Origin: a virus
Reading direction: 5' to 3' (one strand)
DNA: 64,000 bases
IMG/VR virus record: IMGVR_UViG_3300047510_003583
Coordinates: 1 to 64,000 of that record
Shown piece by piece: positions 8,771 to 17,542 of the stretch. The notes beneath the pieces are model-generated. The model did no database searches. It was not told where the DNA came from and saw only the letters and a program-made list of their open reading frames with translations. Positions within the stretch are counted from its first letter, which is position 1; each line of letters begins with the position of its first letter. A program made the translations under genes and the position numbers.

Positions 8771-10855
8771 ATGAAGAAGTACCCTTATAACTACTTAGGT
8801 ATATGTATTAGTAATAGAGACCCTCAATTTAGAGGGAGGGTTAAGATTTTTATTCCAAGTATAATGCCGGCTCTATATGAAAATTGGAATAAAGAATTTG
8901 CCGATATAACATTAGAGTGTGTCGGGGATAATCTTGCAGCAGGTCTTAAAAGTGAAATTGTTGAACGTCTTGAAAAAATACTACCTTGGGCAGAGTGTGC
9001 ATCTCCAATAATCGGGTCTTCAGTTGGTGGTTCGTACAGTAGTGGTTCAGTGGGCGGTACCGGTCAATTTAATCAAAATACGAATGGTCCAGACCCCGGG
9101 ACTGGTGGTATGCCTAGCCGTGCAAATATTATAACTGGTAATACTGACCCGAGCAAAACAATAGTAAGTGCAACCGGTGTTAATGGTTCAGGTAAAACTA
9201 CTGTTACGTATGCAGACGGCACTACTGCTACATTAGGAGGCCCCCGACCAATACGTAATAATAACCCTGGTAACTTAGAGTACGGCCAATTTGCAATTTC
9301 CCAGGGAGCCGTAGGTAGTGATGGTCGTTATGCAGTTTTCCCTACACCTGCGATTGGGCAACAGGCAAAAATTAATTTATTAAAAACTGATACATATCAA
9401 GATTTAACTATTGGAAACGCGTTTAACCGTTATGCACCTCCAGGGGAAAACCCTAACTATTTACGAGATTTGCAAAACTATACAGGGTTTAATTTAGGTC
9501 GTAATATGAGTTCTCTTTCTGATTCTGAGTTTAATACACTTATATCTGCTGTAGCAAAAATTGAAGGTTACGGTGCACCTGTTAATATAGATGACCCTAC
9601 AGATCCGCCGGATACCGGTGCTATTGGTTCCGTAACAGTACCTTTTACATCCCCTGAAGGCAATCAAACATATACAGCACCTGAAGACCCGGGTACACCA
9701 TCGGTAACTACACAAGGAGGAGGTACACTTAGTACAGGGGTAACCGATCCTACTGCTACGGGAGACGGAAGAGGTTCAGTCATGATTAACCGGGTCACGC
9801 CTTCAGGTACTGGGAAGGGTCAAAAAACTACAGGTACTATGACACTTACTTTACCGGGCGGCGGTAGCCGTACGTATAATTTTAACAACGGTGGTTGGTT
9901 TCGAGGTGCTATACCTTCGGGAGAGTATGTTATTTCGGGTGGTGTACGTACAGGTCAATCAGGCATGGTTGTTGATGGAAGTGGTTGGAAGTTTAATATG
10001 AGTGATAAATACGACCCGGGTGCTGGAGGCACTAGAACAGCATTACGCATACACCCTGATGGTGGAGCAGTTGGTACCGCTGGTTGTTTAGGTATTATTG
10101 GTGATAATGCGACTCAAGAGCAGTTTTATGCAGATTTAAAATCTATATTAGCAGCAAATGGGGGTAAGTATACAGCCAATATAGTTGATGGACTACCCGG
10201 CACAGGTCAGCCAGGGGCAACATCCGGTGGTACACCTGTTTTAAATCAACCAACAAGTATGGTTCATACTACAACACAAACCCAAGCTTCTCCGGTTGAT
10301 ACAACCGGTATGGCTCAAGGTATGTTTGTATACCCCGGGGTGGGTGCTATGTTGTATGTATTTTTCCGGGAAGGGGATCCGTTGTTCCCGGTCTATTTTG
10401 CAGCTTCATACGGAGCAAACGAATGGGGCTCGGCCTATCAACGTAACGGTGCAGGCGCACCTTTATATTACCCAGCTGATAACGACGACCCAAATAAAAT
10501 TGTTAATAAAACAGTTATGAGGTTTAACGCGGCGGGAGCTATAGAAGCTAACGGTAGTGTTTCAGGGGAACAAGACCTTAGAACCTTAACACTTGCCCAC
10601 GCTAATGGCGCTCATTTACAGTTTCATCCTTTTGGTTCAATACATTACTCACCAAATGAGCATTTTGAACAGGTAGCTGGAAATAAGTTTTCGTATCGTT
10701 TAAATAACGAAGCCTGGACACAAGGCATAGATAATAAAGTTGTATTAGGTAATTCTTTTTTTAAGATTGGAAATCCTTCAGAAGAAAATCTAAATACAAT
10801 AGAAGAAATACAAGCTAAAATAAAAGAAGTAAATGATATAATGTTAGAAGATTAA
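8771..10855 (+). CDS. 5: gp5-like baseplate hub/spike with two inserted murein-enzyme-like modules
   Basis: 694 residues. Residues 1-75 (NYLGICISNRDPQFRGRVKIFIPSI) are the first half of a gp5/VgrG-type OB fold. Its second half appears only near 515-550 (GMFVYPGVGAMLYVFFREGD then PLFPVYFAASY). Between them, residues about 158-268 hold a domain opening IRNNNPGNLEYG, seen in phage-associated murein-degrading proteins. Residues about 335-470 hold a domain with H428 (RIHPDGG) and C439 (GTAGCLGI), like YkuD/DUF2778/DUF5675-type L,D-peptide-bond proteins. Gly/Ser/Pro linkers separate them. T4 gp5 carries a lysozyme after its OB domain; here enzymes appear inside it. The C terminus leads toward a spike. 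Catalytic assignments are tentative. Confidence 0.8.
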   Translation: MKKYPYNYLGICISNRDPQFRGRVKIFIPSIMPALYENWNKEFADITLECVGDNLAAGLKSEIVERLEKILPWAECASPIIGSSVGGSYSSGSVGGTGQFNQNTNGPDPGTGGMPSRANIITGNTDPSKTIVSATGVNGSGKTTVTYADGTTATLGGPRPIRNNNPGNLEYGQFAISQGAVGSDGRYAVFPTPAIGQQAKINLLKTDTYQDLTIGNAFNRYAPPGENPNYLRDLQNYTGFNLGRNMSSLSDSEFNTLISAVAKIEGYGAPVNIDDPTDPPDTGAIGSVTVPFTSPEGNQTYTAPEDPGTPSVTTQGGGTLSTGVTDPTATGDGRGSVMINRVTPSGTGKGQKTTGTMTLTLPGGGSRTYNFNNGGWFRGAIPSGEYVISGGVRTGQSGMVVDGSGWKFNMSDKYDPGAGGTRTALRIHPDGGAVGTAGCLGIIGDNATQEQFYADLKSILAANGGKYTANIVDGLPGTGQPGATSGGTPVLNQPTSMVHTTTQTQASPVDTTGMAQGMFVYPGVGAMLYVFFREGDPLFPVYFAASYGANEWGSAYQRNGAGAPLYYPADNDDPNKIVNKTVMRFNAAGAIEANGSVSGEQDLRTLTLAHANGAHLQFHPFGSIHYSPNEHFEQVAGNKFSYRLNNEAWTQGIDNKVVLGNSFFKIGNPSEENLNTIEEIQAKIKEVNDIMLED

Positions 10856-10856
10856 T

Positions 10857-12413
10857 ATGGCAACAACAGTACAGTCCACGGGTCAGCAAGGTTCAGAAAG
10901 TTTTGTAGCAACAACAGAAGCAGCAGGTGCTGGGTATACAGGCGATTCTCGTTATATAGCTGTTGATGCTGACGGTAATGTAACAGAGCTTGGAGATTCT
11001 ATACCAGCCGCAGGGGCCCCGTCAACAAGCGGAGGAACTGGTGGTGGAAGCCGCAGAAAAGTCCCTTGCCCGACTTGTAAAACACCTTTAGGGCAAGATA
11101 AAAAAATGCTACAAAATCAGGGCGGTAATAAGTCTACCCCTGTAAATGCTATACTACCCAACAGTAATATATCTATTTGGACAGAATTTTTAGGCACGGT
11201 TTCTGCTTTATTTGGTAAACCAAAAATAACCGCTCAAGAAGCATTAGAAGAATGTCCAGTTTGTAAGAACAAAGGAGAAGTAGAGGATTACACCGACACA
11301 ACTCGACAAGAGCAGGCAGCAAAAGCAAAAGTCGAAGGTATGAAGGATGAAATTACTAAGCTTGAACAAAAGCTTGGCCCTCCGGGCGGTAATCGTTACA
11401 CACTTGTAGCTGGGGACGAATACCTCGAAGTAGGTATGAGCATGAACGACCCAGGCAAAACATACAAAGTGCATGAAGGTAAAGGTTTTGTCCCTTATGG
11501 TAATCAAATTAAAAAAGGCTGTGTACCTATACACGGGAAATCGAATGTTGTAAGAGGTACAAACCCACTCGCTTTACCGGGAGGCCACTACCACATAAAA
11601 TGTTCGAACAAATTTAGTGTTTTTGCTGGTGCTCAAGGTATTAATATAGAAAGTCTCGGGCCTATAACTTTAAATGGTGGTATAACAAGAATTAACGGTC
11701 CCTCAGTTAGTATTGGTAGTTCAATCGGACAAACACTTGTTGAGGGAGGAGACGTAGCAATAGCGGGTAATAGTATTGCATTAACACCTGCAGCTGGAGG
11801 ATCTGGTCAAGTAGCTATACAAGGCTCACTCGGTGTTGCTTCAAATATTACAGCTGCAGGCGGTGCTCATATTGATGGAGATTTATCGTTTACCTCCGCA
11901 ACAAGCCCAGCTAAGGTAACAGAGGTAGAAACAGCATCTCAAACGGATCAAACAACTGGTGATGCTCGCTGGTACCCATTTTGTGCGATTGAAGGTGTTA
12001 TTGATTTTATGCGTTGTGCAGAAGAAATGGTTTTAAGTCCGCGTTTTAAAGCATTTACGCCCCGAGGCATTGAAGACATAACATATCGAGTTAAAAATTT
12101 AGGTAAAAAATTAATAGGTTTAGAATTACAACCAACAGGTATGGTTTTTGGGGTAATGCCTGGTCCTGCTGCTTTACCGATCTTTAATTTTACTCATCAC
12201 CATAAATTAGAGGACATGTCCCATAGTCATACCTTTATGGGGCCTAATATTCGTGTACTAAGAGGAGCTGACGGTGCTCAACAAGTAAGAGATTATGCTT
12301 CTGGTAAAACCCAACCTGCACCGTTCCCTGCTCAAAAACAAGACGAAGACAGTATTTTAAGAAAAGCCCTTAACCTCTTGGCAATTCTTTTTATGACTAA
12401 GAAAGTTACTTAA
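10857..12413 (+). CDS. Baseplate spike protein with beta-helical repeats, two CxxC pairs and a His-rich tip
   Basis: 518 residues, starting 1 nt after the hub gene. CPTC (71-74) and CPVC (133-136) could together bind zinc. A coiled-coil-like stretch (about 150-172) leads to a repetitive beta region (NIESLGPITLNGGITRINGP, then SVSIGSS), typical of phage spike beta-helices. Near 445-457 lies FTHHHKLEDMSHSHTF; His clusters at spike tips bind metal in other phages. The C-terminal 60 residues are charged, then hydrophobic (LLAILFM). Its position suggests the membrane-piercing spike partner of the hub. The spike role is inference; cysteine and histidine clusters are directly visible. Confidence 0.7.
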   Translation: MATTVQSTGQQGSESFVATTEAAGAGYTGDSRYIAVDADGNVTELGDSIPAAGAPSTSGGTGGGSRRKVPCPTCKTPLGQDKKMLQNQGGNKSTPVNAILPNSNISIWTEFLGTVSALFGKPKITAQEALEECPVCKNKGEVEDYTDTTRQEQAAKAKVEGMKDEITKLEQKLGPPGGNRYTLVAGDEYLEVGMSMNDPGKTYKVHEGKGFVPYGNQIKKGCVPIHGKSNVVRGTNPLALPGGHYHIKCSNKFSVFAGAQGINIESLGPITLNGGITRINGPSVSIGSSIGQTLVEGGDVAIAGNSIALTPAAGGSGQVAIQGSLGVASNITAAGGAHIDGDLSFTSATSPAKVTEVETASQTDQTTGDARWYPFCAIEGVIDFMRCAEEMVLSPRFKAFTPRGIEDITYRVKNLGKKLIGLELQPTGMVFGVMPGPAALPIFNFTHHHKLEDMSHSHTFMGPNIRVLRGADGAQQVRDYASGKTQPAPFPAQKQDEDSILRKALNLLAILFMTKKVT

Positions 12414-12943
12414 TTAACAACCGATTTATGTGTTAATGTTTGTAACATCATATAGCTAAACTTTCTACCAATATCTCTCGCGATATCTGCCGATGTTAAG
12501 GTTTTTACATTAACACTTTTCATTACCTCAAAAAATTCTATATACTTGCGGTATTTGTCAGGAGCAGTAACCCATTTACCGTTACTTGATAACTCTGATA
12601 GCATTGAGTAAGGCTCAATTTCAGTTAACGGTGTGTTATTTTCAGTAATTTCTCTAATAACTCTATCTTGGTATTCTCCGATAACTTGTTCAAATCCTTT
12701 TTGCATAGTTTCTATAGAAACATTTGCTGGTACTTCAATTTCGTCGATAGTAGGAAATACATGATCTTTATCAAAATAGGTTAGTTTCATAATATCATAG
12801 GGATGCTGAGGTATTGATGAAAGTGCTGCTCGTGCAGATAACAAAGCAGACTCAGTCCCCTGTATTATTGCTGATAATGATGTTAAATCGGTTGTATTTG
12901 TTTGATAAAAAGCCGATAAACTAGGTATTTCAATATTAAACAT
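12410..12943 (-). CDS. Unknown protein in baseplate region
   Basis: 177 residues, mixed alpha/beta with Ser/Leu-rich N terminus (LSAFYQTNTTDLTSLSA). There is no signal peptide or catalytic motif. It converges on and overlaps the spike gene by 4 nt. A TATAAATT late-like box lies 6 nt before its ATG, which supports late expression and the start. Proximity to hub and spike genes suggests a tail assembly role. I do not recognise a family. Confidence 0.55.
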   Translation of the reverse strand: MFNIEIPSLSAFYQTNTTDLTSLSAIIQGTESALLSARAALSSIPQHPYDIMKLTYFDKDHVFPTIDEIEVPANVSIETMQKGFEQVIGEYQDRVIREITENNTPLTEIEPYSMLSELSSNGKWVTAPDKYRKYIEFFEVMKSVNVKTLTSADIARDIGRKFSYMMLQTLTHKSVVN

Positions 12944-12949
12944 TAATAT

Positions 12950-12957
12950 AATTTATA
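12950..12957 (-). promoter_or_regulatory. Late-type promoter variant TATAAATT
   Basis: Leftward TATAAATT, one mismatch from TATAAATA, 6 nt before the ATG at 12943. Confidence 0.4.
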
Positions 12958-12977
12958 AAAACAATTATAGAAAACAA

Positions 12978-13463
12978 CTAACAAAACATTTCCCCTAAAA
13001 ATCCTTCCCATTTCTCGTGATGAGCCGCTATATCCGGTTGTTTATTCGATTTAAATATAGCTTTCGAGGTATTACGATAAAACTTGGGAGACGGTGCGGC
13101 TCTTAAGCGGAATCTATGTTCTAACGCCTTATAAAAGAAGGATAACGATATAAGACACTTATTAGCTAATATTAAAGGTTCATCCCTATGTACGTACGGT
13201 AACGGATCTGGATTGTCTATCATTTGACATACTGTTATACCAACTCTATGACACTCATCTTCTGAAGAAGCGAATTTAGCAGTCAGACATATAAGACAAA
13301 CAACATCAATAGGGTTTGTAGATAAAAACTTACTCGATTTTATGGTTATTTGCTCACCAATAGCTTGACGTAATGCTGTATGAAGCGAGTTATCCTCTTT
13401 GTAAAAAGACCGAATCTTATTACAATCCTCTGGGTCGTAAAGCTCGTCAATGAGAGCGTTCAC
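12978..13463 (-). CDS. Unknown Cys-containing soluble protein
   Basis: 161 residues. Several cysteines (CLICL, C at ECHRVG, VCQM, KCLI) are scattered without a clean zinc pattern. The C-terminal part is basic (RFRLRAAPSPKFYRNTSKAIF). It lies 8 nt downstream of phoH on the same strand, so it is probably in the phoH operon. No function assigned. Confidence 0.55.
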   Translation of the reverse strand: MNALIDELYDPEDCNKIRSFYKEDNSLHTALRQAIGEQITIKSSKFLSTNPIDVVCLICLTAKFASSEDECHRVGITVCQMIDNPDPLPYVHRDEPLILANKCLISLSFFYKALEHRFRLRAAPSPKFYRNTSKAIFKSNKQPDIAAHHEKWEGFLGEMFC

Positions 13464-13471
13464 ATATATAC

Positions 13472-14272
13472 TTATTTGTGCCCGTGGTGATTTTGTGGTA
13501 TATTTGCTGCTCTTATTTCTTTGAACTTGTGAGTAACGTATCTACAAAGCTCTGAACGAACAATATCTTCTTCAGTTAATTCAGCACAAATGATACCTTG
13601 TTCAATTGATTCATCGTTATTGAAGGCATCATAAACCTTTGTAAAACCAGACTTACCATGAGAGAGGTCAGACTGTTCTGGGTCACCGCAAACAATAACC
13701 TTTGCAAATTCCCCCATACGTGTCATAAGGGTATTAAGCTCAGCTATGGTTAAGTTTTGAGATTCGTCACAACAAATAAATTTTGCAGCAAAATGTAAAC
13801 CTCTTGCATAGTTAATCGGGCAGATAACAAAACGGTTATCTTTTTCTAGTTTATCGATTTGTGGTTTAGGTAAAAGCTCTTCAAACTTGTGATTAAAAGG
13901 AGCTAGATAGACACCGAACTTATCAGTTATATCTCCAGGTAGATACCCTAATTTTGAATCAGCTGACTCAACTGCTGAACGAATTAAGACAATATCAGAC
14001 ACTTTTCTTTTTTGTAAAAGCTGTAACCCAAGATACATAGAAAGAATCGTCTTTGATGTACCCGCTACACCTTTAAGAAATAAAACTTTACATCGTTTAT
14101 CGAGGAAAAGCTCTATTATTGCTTTTTGTTTTTCAGTCCATGGAAGCTCCCTAATATTGAGATCATAGCTGATTTTCTCCCTTTGAAACACGTATGGGGA
14201 AGTGTCAGGGACCGGCGCCGTATTACTCTCAGCGTTGTTTTTTACTCTGCGAGAGCGCTTACTTTTGCTCAT
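13472..14272 (-). CDS. phoH: PhoH-like P-loop ATPase
   Basis: 266 residues from the ATG at 14272. Walker A is GVAGTSKT (about 68-75) and Walker B is FICCDESQNL (about 165-174), followed by MTRMGEFAKVIVCGDPEQSD, the PhoH family signature. The family is a helicase-like RNA/NTP-processing ATPase. It is widespread in marine phages; its role in infection is not settled. The frame extends to 14341, but the 14272 start is preferred. It has a late-type AATAAATA box 7 nt upstream, and the longer form would overlap the divergent gene at 14324. The N terminus is basic (MSKSKRSRRVKNN). Confidence 0.9.
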   Translation of the reverse strand: MSKSKRSRRVKNNAESNTAPVPDTSPYVFQREKISYDLNIRELPWTEKQKAIIELFLDKRCKVLFLKGVAGTSKTILSMYLGLQLLQKRKVSDIVLIRSAVESADSKLGYLPGDITDKFGVYLAPFNHKFEELLPKPQIDKLEKDNRFVICPINYARGLHFAAKFICCDESQNLTIAELNTLMTRMGEFAKVIVCGDPEQSDLSHGKSGFTKVYDAFNNDESIEQGIICAELTEEDIVRSELCRYVTHKFKEIRAANIPQNHHGHK

Positions 14273-14279
14273 GCTATAA

Positions 14280-14287
14280 TATTTATT
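14280..14287 (-). promoter_or_regulatory. Late-type promoter AATAAATA (phoH)
   Basis: Leftward AATAAATA, 7 nt before the phoH ATG, adjacent to a rightward sigma70-like promoter. It decides the phoH start. Confidence 0.55.
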
Positions 14288-14288
14288 C

Positions 14289-14316
14289 TTGCCACCTACA
14301 GAAAGGTCAGTATAAT
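14289..14316 (+). promoter_or_regulatory. Sigma70-like promoter TTGCCA-N16-TATAAT
   Basis: TTGCCA at 14289-14294 and a perfect TATAAT at 14311-14316 with a 16-nt spacer. The ATG at 14324 follows after 7 nt, so the predicted transcript begins at the start codon. Confidence 0.65.
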
Positions 14317-14323
14317 TAACAAT

Positions 14324-14959
14324 ATGGGAATGTTCGATCACATCTACATAAAGAAAAAGCTTCCGTTAACTAAAGAGCTTAAAGCTCTTGATGTCAATTG
14401 GGAAGAACTAGACTTTCAAACTAAAGATTTAGAAAACGCTTTAGATACTTACGAGATTACTAAATCCGGTAAACTCCGTCATCTTTGGCAAGAAAGAGAA
14501 TGGAGAGACGATGATAGTGCTTTCTTAAAAGGATATTTTGAAGTCATTAAAGAAGAATGGAGAGATGTTGATTTCCACGGCACTATTAACTTCTATACTA
14601 CTCATACAGACAATAACGATTACCATTGGGATTGGATTAGCGATGACCCGGAGCAAATGTCCTGGGATGATATTGAATTAATTCAAGGCTATGATTGGTG
14701 GTTTGAATTTGAAGCTTATTTTACTAAAGGTAAACTCGATGAAATTAAACTCATTAAAACTACTAAAGACCCTATTAGGGAAAGAATTAAAAACAATAAG
14801 CTCTGGTCTGAAAAAAGAGCTATAGAAAATAAAAAGCTACATAGAAAGTTTATTAATTTTATGAGACAATTTAGTTGGTACAGAACTGCAGTCCGTTATA
14901 CATTAAAATTAGTAAATAACGCATACAGCTTTTTAACAAAAATTCTTTATAGAATGTAA
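14324..14959 (+). CDS. Unknown acidic/aromatic phage protein (MGMFDHIYI type)
   Basis: 211 residues. The open frame reaches back to 14126, but the start at 14324 is chosen because a TATAAT promoter ends 7 nt upstream and the longer frame would be antisense to phoH. The N terminus MGMFDHIYIKKKLPLTKEL resembles small conserved phage proteins of unknown function. It is rich in Trp, Asp and Glu (HWDWISDDPEQMSWDD) with a basic C-terminal helix. The sigma70-like promoter suggests early expression. The next gene overlaps by one base (TAATG). Confidence 0.65.
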   Translation: MGMFDHIYIKKKLPLTKELKALDVNWEELDFQTKDLENALDTYEITKSGKLRHLWQEREWRDDDSAFLKGYFEVIKEEWRDVDFHGTINFYTTHTDNNDYHWDWISDDPEQMSWDDIELIQGYDWWFEFEAYFTKGKLDEIKLIKTTKDPIRERIKNNKLWSEKRAIENKKLHRKFINFMRQFSWYRTAVRYTLKLVNNAYSFLTKILYRM

Positions 14960-15171
14960 TGTTTTTAGAATTTAAAAATCCCTTACCGGTAATTACACCG
15001 ATGGGTAATGGCTACGCTATATACGTACGAGATGGCGGGACATGGGAAAACGATGTTTTTGCAGTAGCTTTAGAAGAGGGAGGAGATATTAAACATTTTA
15101 CATCTGCTCAACTTAAAATGTGGCATAATGCTACATTTAATATAAAATCTATAAATACAAAAGATCTTTGA
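14959..15171 (+). CDS. Small conserved-looking phage protein
   Basis: 70 residues (MFLEFKNPLPVITPMGNGYA, then WENDVFAVALEEGGDIKHFT), a compact beta-rich domain. Its start overlaps the preceding stop (TAATG), so it is translationally coupled to that early gene. The end of the gene contains the late-type promoter of the tmRNA. Function unknown. Confidence 0.65.
   Translation: MFLEFKNPLPVITPMGNGYAIYVRDGGTWENDVFAVALEEGGDIKHFTSAQLKMWHNATFNIKSINTKDL
15150..15157 (+). promoter_or_regulatory. Late-type promoter TATAAATA (tmRNA)
   Basis: An exact TATAAATA inside the end of the upstream CDS, 20 nt before the mature tmRNA 5' end. This leaves a short precursor leader. Confidence 0.5.
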
Positions 15172-15177
15172 AAATTT

Positions 15178-15636
15178 GGGGATGCACTGGTTTCGACAAA
15201 TAGTTGAAACTAAAAGCGCATGTCGAGGTTGATTAGCTGGCCTCGTAAAAAGCTGATCAAAACTATAAAAGCAGAAAATAATACTGCTGATATCTTGGCA
15301 GAAGCCGAGTATATCTTCAACAACGCTGATGAGGTTCTTGCCTCATACGCAGACGAAGAATTGCTCTTAGCTGCCTAAGGTCCTTATAACCAGACCCTCT
15401 AAGGTTATATTGATAAACAGAGGTTGTTGAATCGAGGAGTATATCAACGTAACAAAAACAGTCCTTCGTATGTAGATGTGCGGTAATGTCTATAGGCAGA
15501 CTAAAAACCCGGTTAGTGTCGCCAAGCAGCCTAAAGTCTTCGTCACCGTATGGTGGCTGAAATGCTAAAGACACTTAAACATGTAGACCTTTTAGCGTAA
15601 GTTATTTGGACAGGGGTTCAACTCCCCTCATCTCCA
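15178..15636 (+). ncRNA. ssrA: tmRNA (one-piece)
   Basis: 459 nt. tmRNA rescues stalled ribosomes by acting as tRNA and then as mRNA for a degradation tag. The 5' end GGGGATG pairs with CATCTCC near the 3' end. The 5' domain has CTGGTTTCGAC and the T-arm is GGACAGGGGTTCAACTCCCC. The CGAGG/CCTCG pseudoknot 1, with GATTAGCT pairing to AGCTGATC, ends 12 nt before GCA at 15271, as in E. coli. Reading from there gives a 35-residue frame starting AENNTADI and ending EELLLAA before TAA at 15376. This is long compared with the usual 8-12 or so. The 3' CCA is not encoded. A later resume codon (for instance 15349, giving ADEELLLAA) is possible but sits far from pseudoknot 1. Confidence 0.92.
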
Positions 15637-15653
15637 CTTTCTATAAAAAAATT

Positions 15654-15875
15654 ATGTCACCACAAAAAGTAAATAAACTAGTTATGCAAGGCCGCCTTGT
15701 CCCTATTCTTCAAAAGACCAAGGACGGTAAAGTTATGATGTTAGGTTATCGCCGTAAAGGCAATAGCCGTAAAAGTAGTCAGGTTATTGAGTTTAGAGAG
15801 CCGCAAGAAGTACCTGAACTTTCTAAGAAACTCGAAAGTCCTGATATTAAGCTTCCTGAAACAATAACTTTATAA
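15654..15875 (+). CDS. Small basic unknown protein
   Basis: 73 residues from ATG 15654 (MSPQKVNKLVMQGRLVPIL). An upstream in-frame start at 15606 lies inside the tmRNA T-arm and is rejected. It is basic in the middle (GYRRKGNSRKSSQV) and acidic at the end. It starts 17 nt after the tmRNA. No family recognised; nucleic-acid binding is only a possibility from charge. Confidence 0.55.
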   Translation: MSPQKVNKLVMQGRLVPILQKTKDGKVMMLGYRRKGNSRKSSQVIEFREPQEVPELSKKLESPDIKLPETITL

Positions 15876-15896
15876 GGTTTATTGTATATGCATTAA

Positions 15897-15904
15897 AATA
15901 AATA
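15897..15904 (+). promoter_or_regulatory. Late-type promoter AATAAATA
   Basis: 8 nt before the ATG at 15913, with no Shine-Dalgarno sequence between. Confidence 0.55.
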
Positions 15905-15912
15905 ATATATCT

Positions 15913-17541
15913 ATGTCTCAAGACTACCATCTTAGTAAAATCTATGATTCTTTACTAAAACAGCAACCACCTCAGCAAAAACCAGTTAATGAGAAAAAAG
16001 AAGAAACACCGTTTCAACCTTTAACTCACATCTACCAGCAACTTTTAACAGAGCGAGTCGGTATATATGCAAAACCTATAGGTCAAGAGGTAATTGCTCC
16101 TAACGAACCTGGAATGAAGACACTTGGTGTTGCAGACAATGAGCAATATGTACAAAATGCCTTAAATTCAGTTACTGTTAAACCAGCGACAGATAATCTT
16201 TTAAAGTCTGCAGGCAATTGGGACTCTACTGATGATTACGAGGACTCTTTAAAGTTACCTATAGCTATGGCATTCGCAAATAAGGGGTTTACGAGTAATG
16301 ACATTAATAAACTAATAGCGCATAAACCTAATTTAAAAAACTTTGTGGAGCATGTAGTTGCTCAACAACCATTTAACGCCCGAGAAGTTGTAACAAACGA
16401 GTTGCAAGGTTTATATACTGATAACGAACATTTAGATTATCTTTTTGATTATGTTTTTGCAAAAAAACCAAAAATTGCAGACGTGGGTGTTGGTATGGGA
16501 GAAGTAGCTTTAACAATATTCACCAATTGCGTAAAAGGTAAAGTGGGGGATTTAGATTCTTCAGCAGGTCCTATAGAGGTAAAATCAACCGGTGGTAGAT
16601 TAGCAGCGCCTGCTCATATAAATTATGAGTTTGCAAAGGATTTAGCAAACTTTCTAAACGAAAATAAGGCTATACAAAAAACAAATAGACATCTTTTTAA
16701 CTTAAAAAATAATATAATACATGATATAGATAATATTTTAAATAATGAAAAATATAATAAACTTTTTACGGAGAATTTTAAAAATTACGTAAGAGAGTTA
16801 GCTAATACTATCGATGCCAGTAATTTTGAAGTAAATTTTGAAAGTGGGATTTTTGGAAAACCCCGTTCAATGTTAGGGCCTGAAGCTCTATTTAAAATTT
16901 ACAGTGATACTGGGTATATTAATGAACCTGAGCTGCAAACCATGCAGAGTGATTATCAAAAAGAAAAAAGCGTGTGGGTAAAAGAAGCCCAGCAAGTAGT
17001 TAAGCAGTTTACAAGACAAATTAGAGATACATTTTTAAAGAATATTTTTAAAAAAAGAACAGTGAAAGGGGCACCTCAAAGAAAAATCGATTACGCTATT
17101 AGTACACAAAAAGATGTTCGAGATATTGCGGCTGCTGGTAGTCTTCTTAGAGCTTTAGAAGAATTTTATTTTACTGATTTCGGTTTAACAGCCGAACAAA
17201 AAGCACAAGCATTAACAGTTATAGTAAACAAAAATTATCGAGAAGTTGCAGAAAGATTTAAACCCGAAATAGTAAAATTTTTTAGTGATTACGAAACAGA
17301 CTTTAAAAGGGGTTCAGATATTACTTTAAAAGCGGCTGTATTTGCTATGCAAGTATCTGTATATGCATATCAACATTTTAAATATCTTTTTTTAATTAGT
17401 AAAGCTACAAAACGGTCAATAGGTCTAAATGCAGAATCGTTTTACAATTTAGCATTAAGATATATTAAAGACTCTCAAGAAGTAGGATTTTCTATTGAAA
17501 TGGCTGCTGATGAACGAGGAGGCTCACAATTAAATTTTTAA
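15913..17541 (+). CDS. Putative PD-(D/E)XK-type nuclease-containing protein
   Basis: 542 residues. The segment GVGMGEVALTIFTN then GDLDSSAGPIEVKSTGGRL (about 195-229) fits a PD-(D/E)XK core: GE..L, an Asp, then ExK followed by GGRL. Similar segments occur in phage endonuclease-like proteins. The N terminus (1-60) is Gln/Pro-rich and the C-terminal half is helical and charged. A late promoter and a following 1-nt gap to the next gene indicate a late operon. DNA cleavage during packaging or a virion role are both possible. The nuclease call rests on one motif region. Confidence 0.5.
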   Translation: MSQDYHLSKIYDSLLKQQPPQQKPVNEKKEETPFQPLTHIYQQLLTERVGIYAKPIGQEVIAPNEPGMKTLGVADNEQYVQNALNSVTVKPATDNLLKSAGNWDSTDDYEDSLKLPIAMAFANKGFTSNDINKLIAHKPNLKNFVEHVVAQQPFNAREVVTNELQGLYTDNEHLDYLFDYVFAKKPKIADVGVGMGEVALTIFTNCVKGKVGDLDSSAGPIEVKSTGGRLAAPAHINYEFAKDLANFLNENKAIQKTNRHLFNLKNNIIHDIDNILNNEKYNKLFTENFKNYVRELANTIDASNFEVNFESGIFGKPRSMLGPEALFKIYSDTGYINEPELQTMQSDYQKEKSVWVKEAQQVVKQFTRQIRDTFLKNIFKKRTVKGAPQRKIDYAISTQKDVRDIAAAGSLLRALEEFYFTDFGLTAEQKAQALTVIVNKNYREVAERFKPEIVKFFSDYETDFKRGSDITLKAAVFAMQVSVYAYQHFKYLFLISKATKRSIGLNAESFYNLALRYIKDSQEVGFSIEMAADERGGSQLNF

Positions 17542-17542
17542 T

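Noticed and set aside
14126-14323. 5' extension of the gene at 14324
   Set aside because: It is antisense to phoH, and a TATAAT promoter lies just before the 14324 start.
15317-15574. Minus-strand reading frame of 85 codons
   Set aside because: It lies wholly inside the tmRNA gene, antisense to it.
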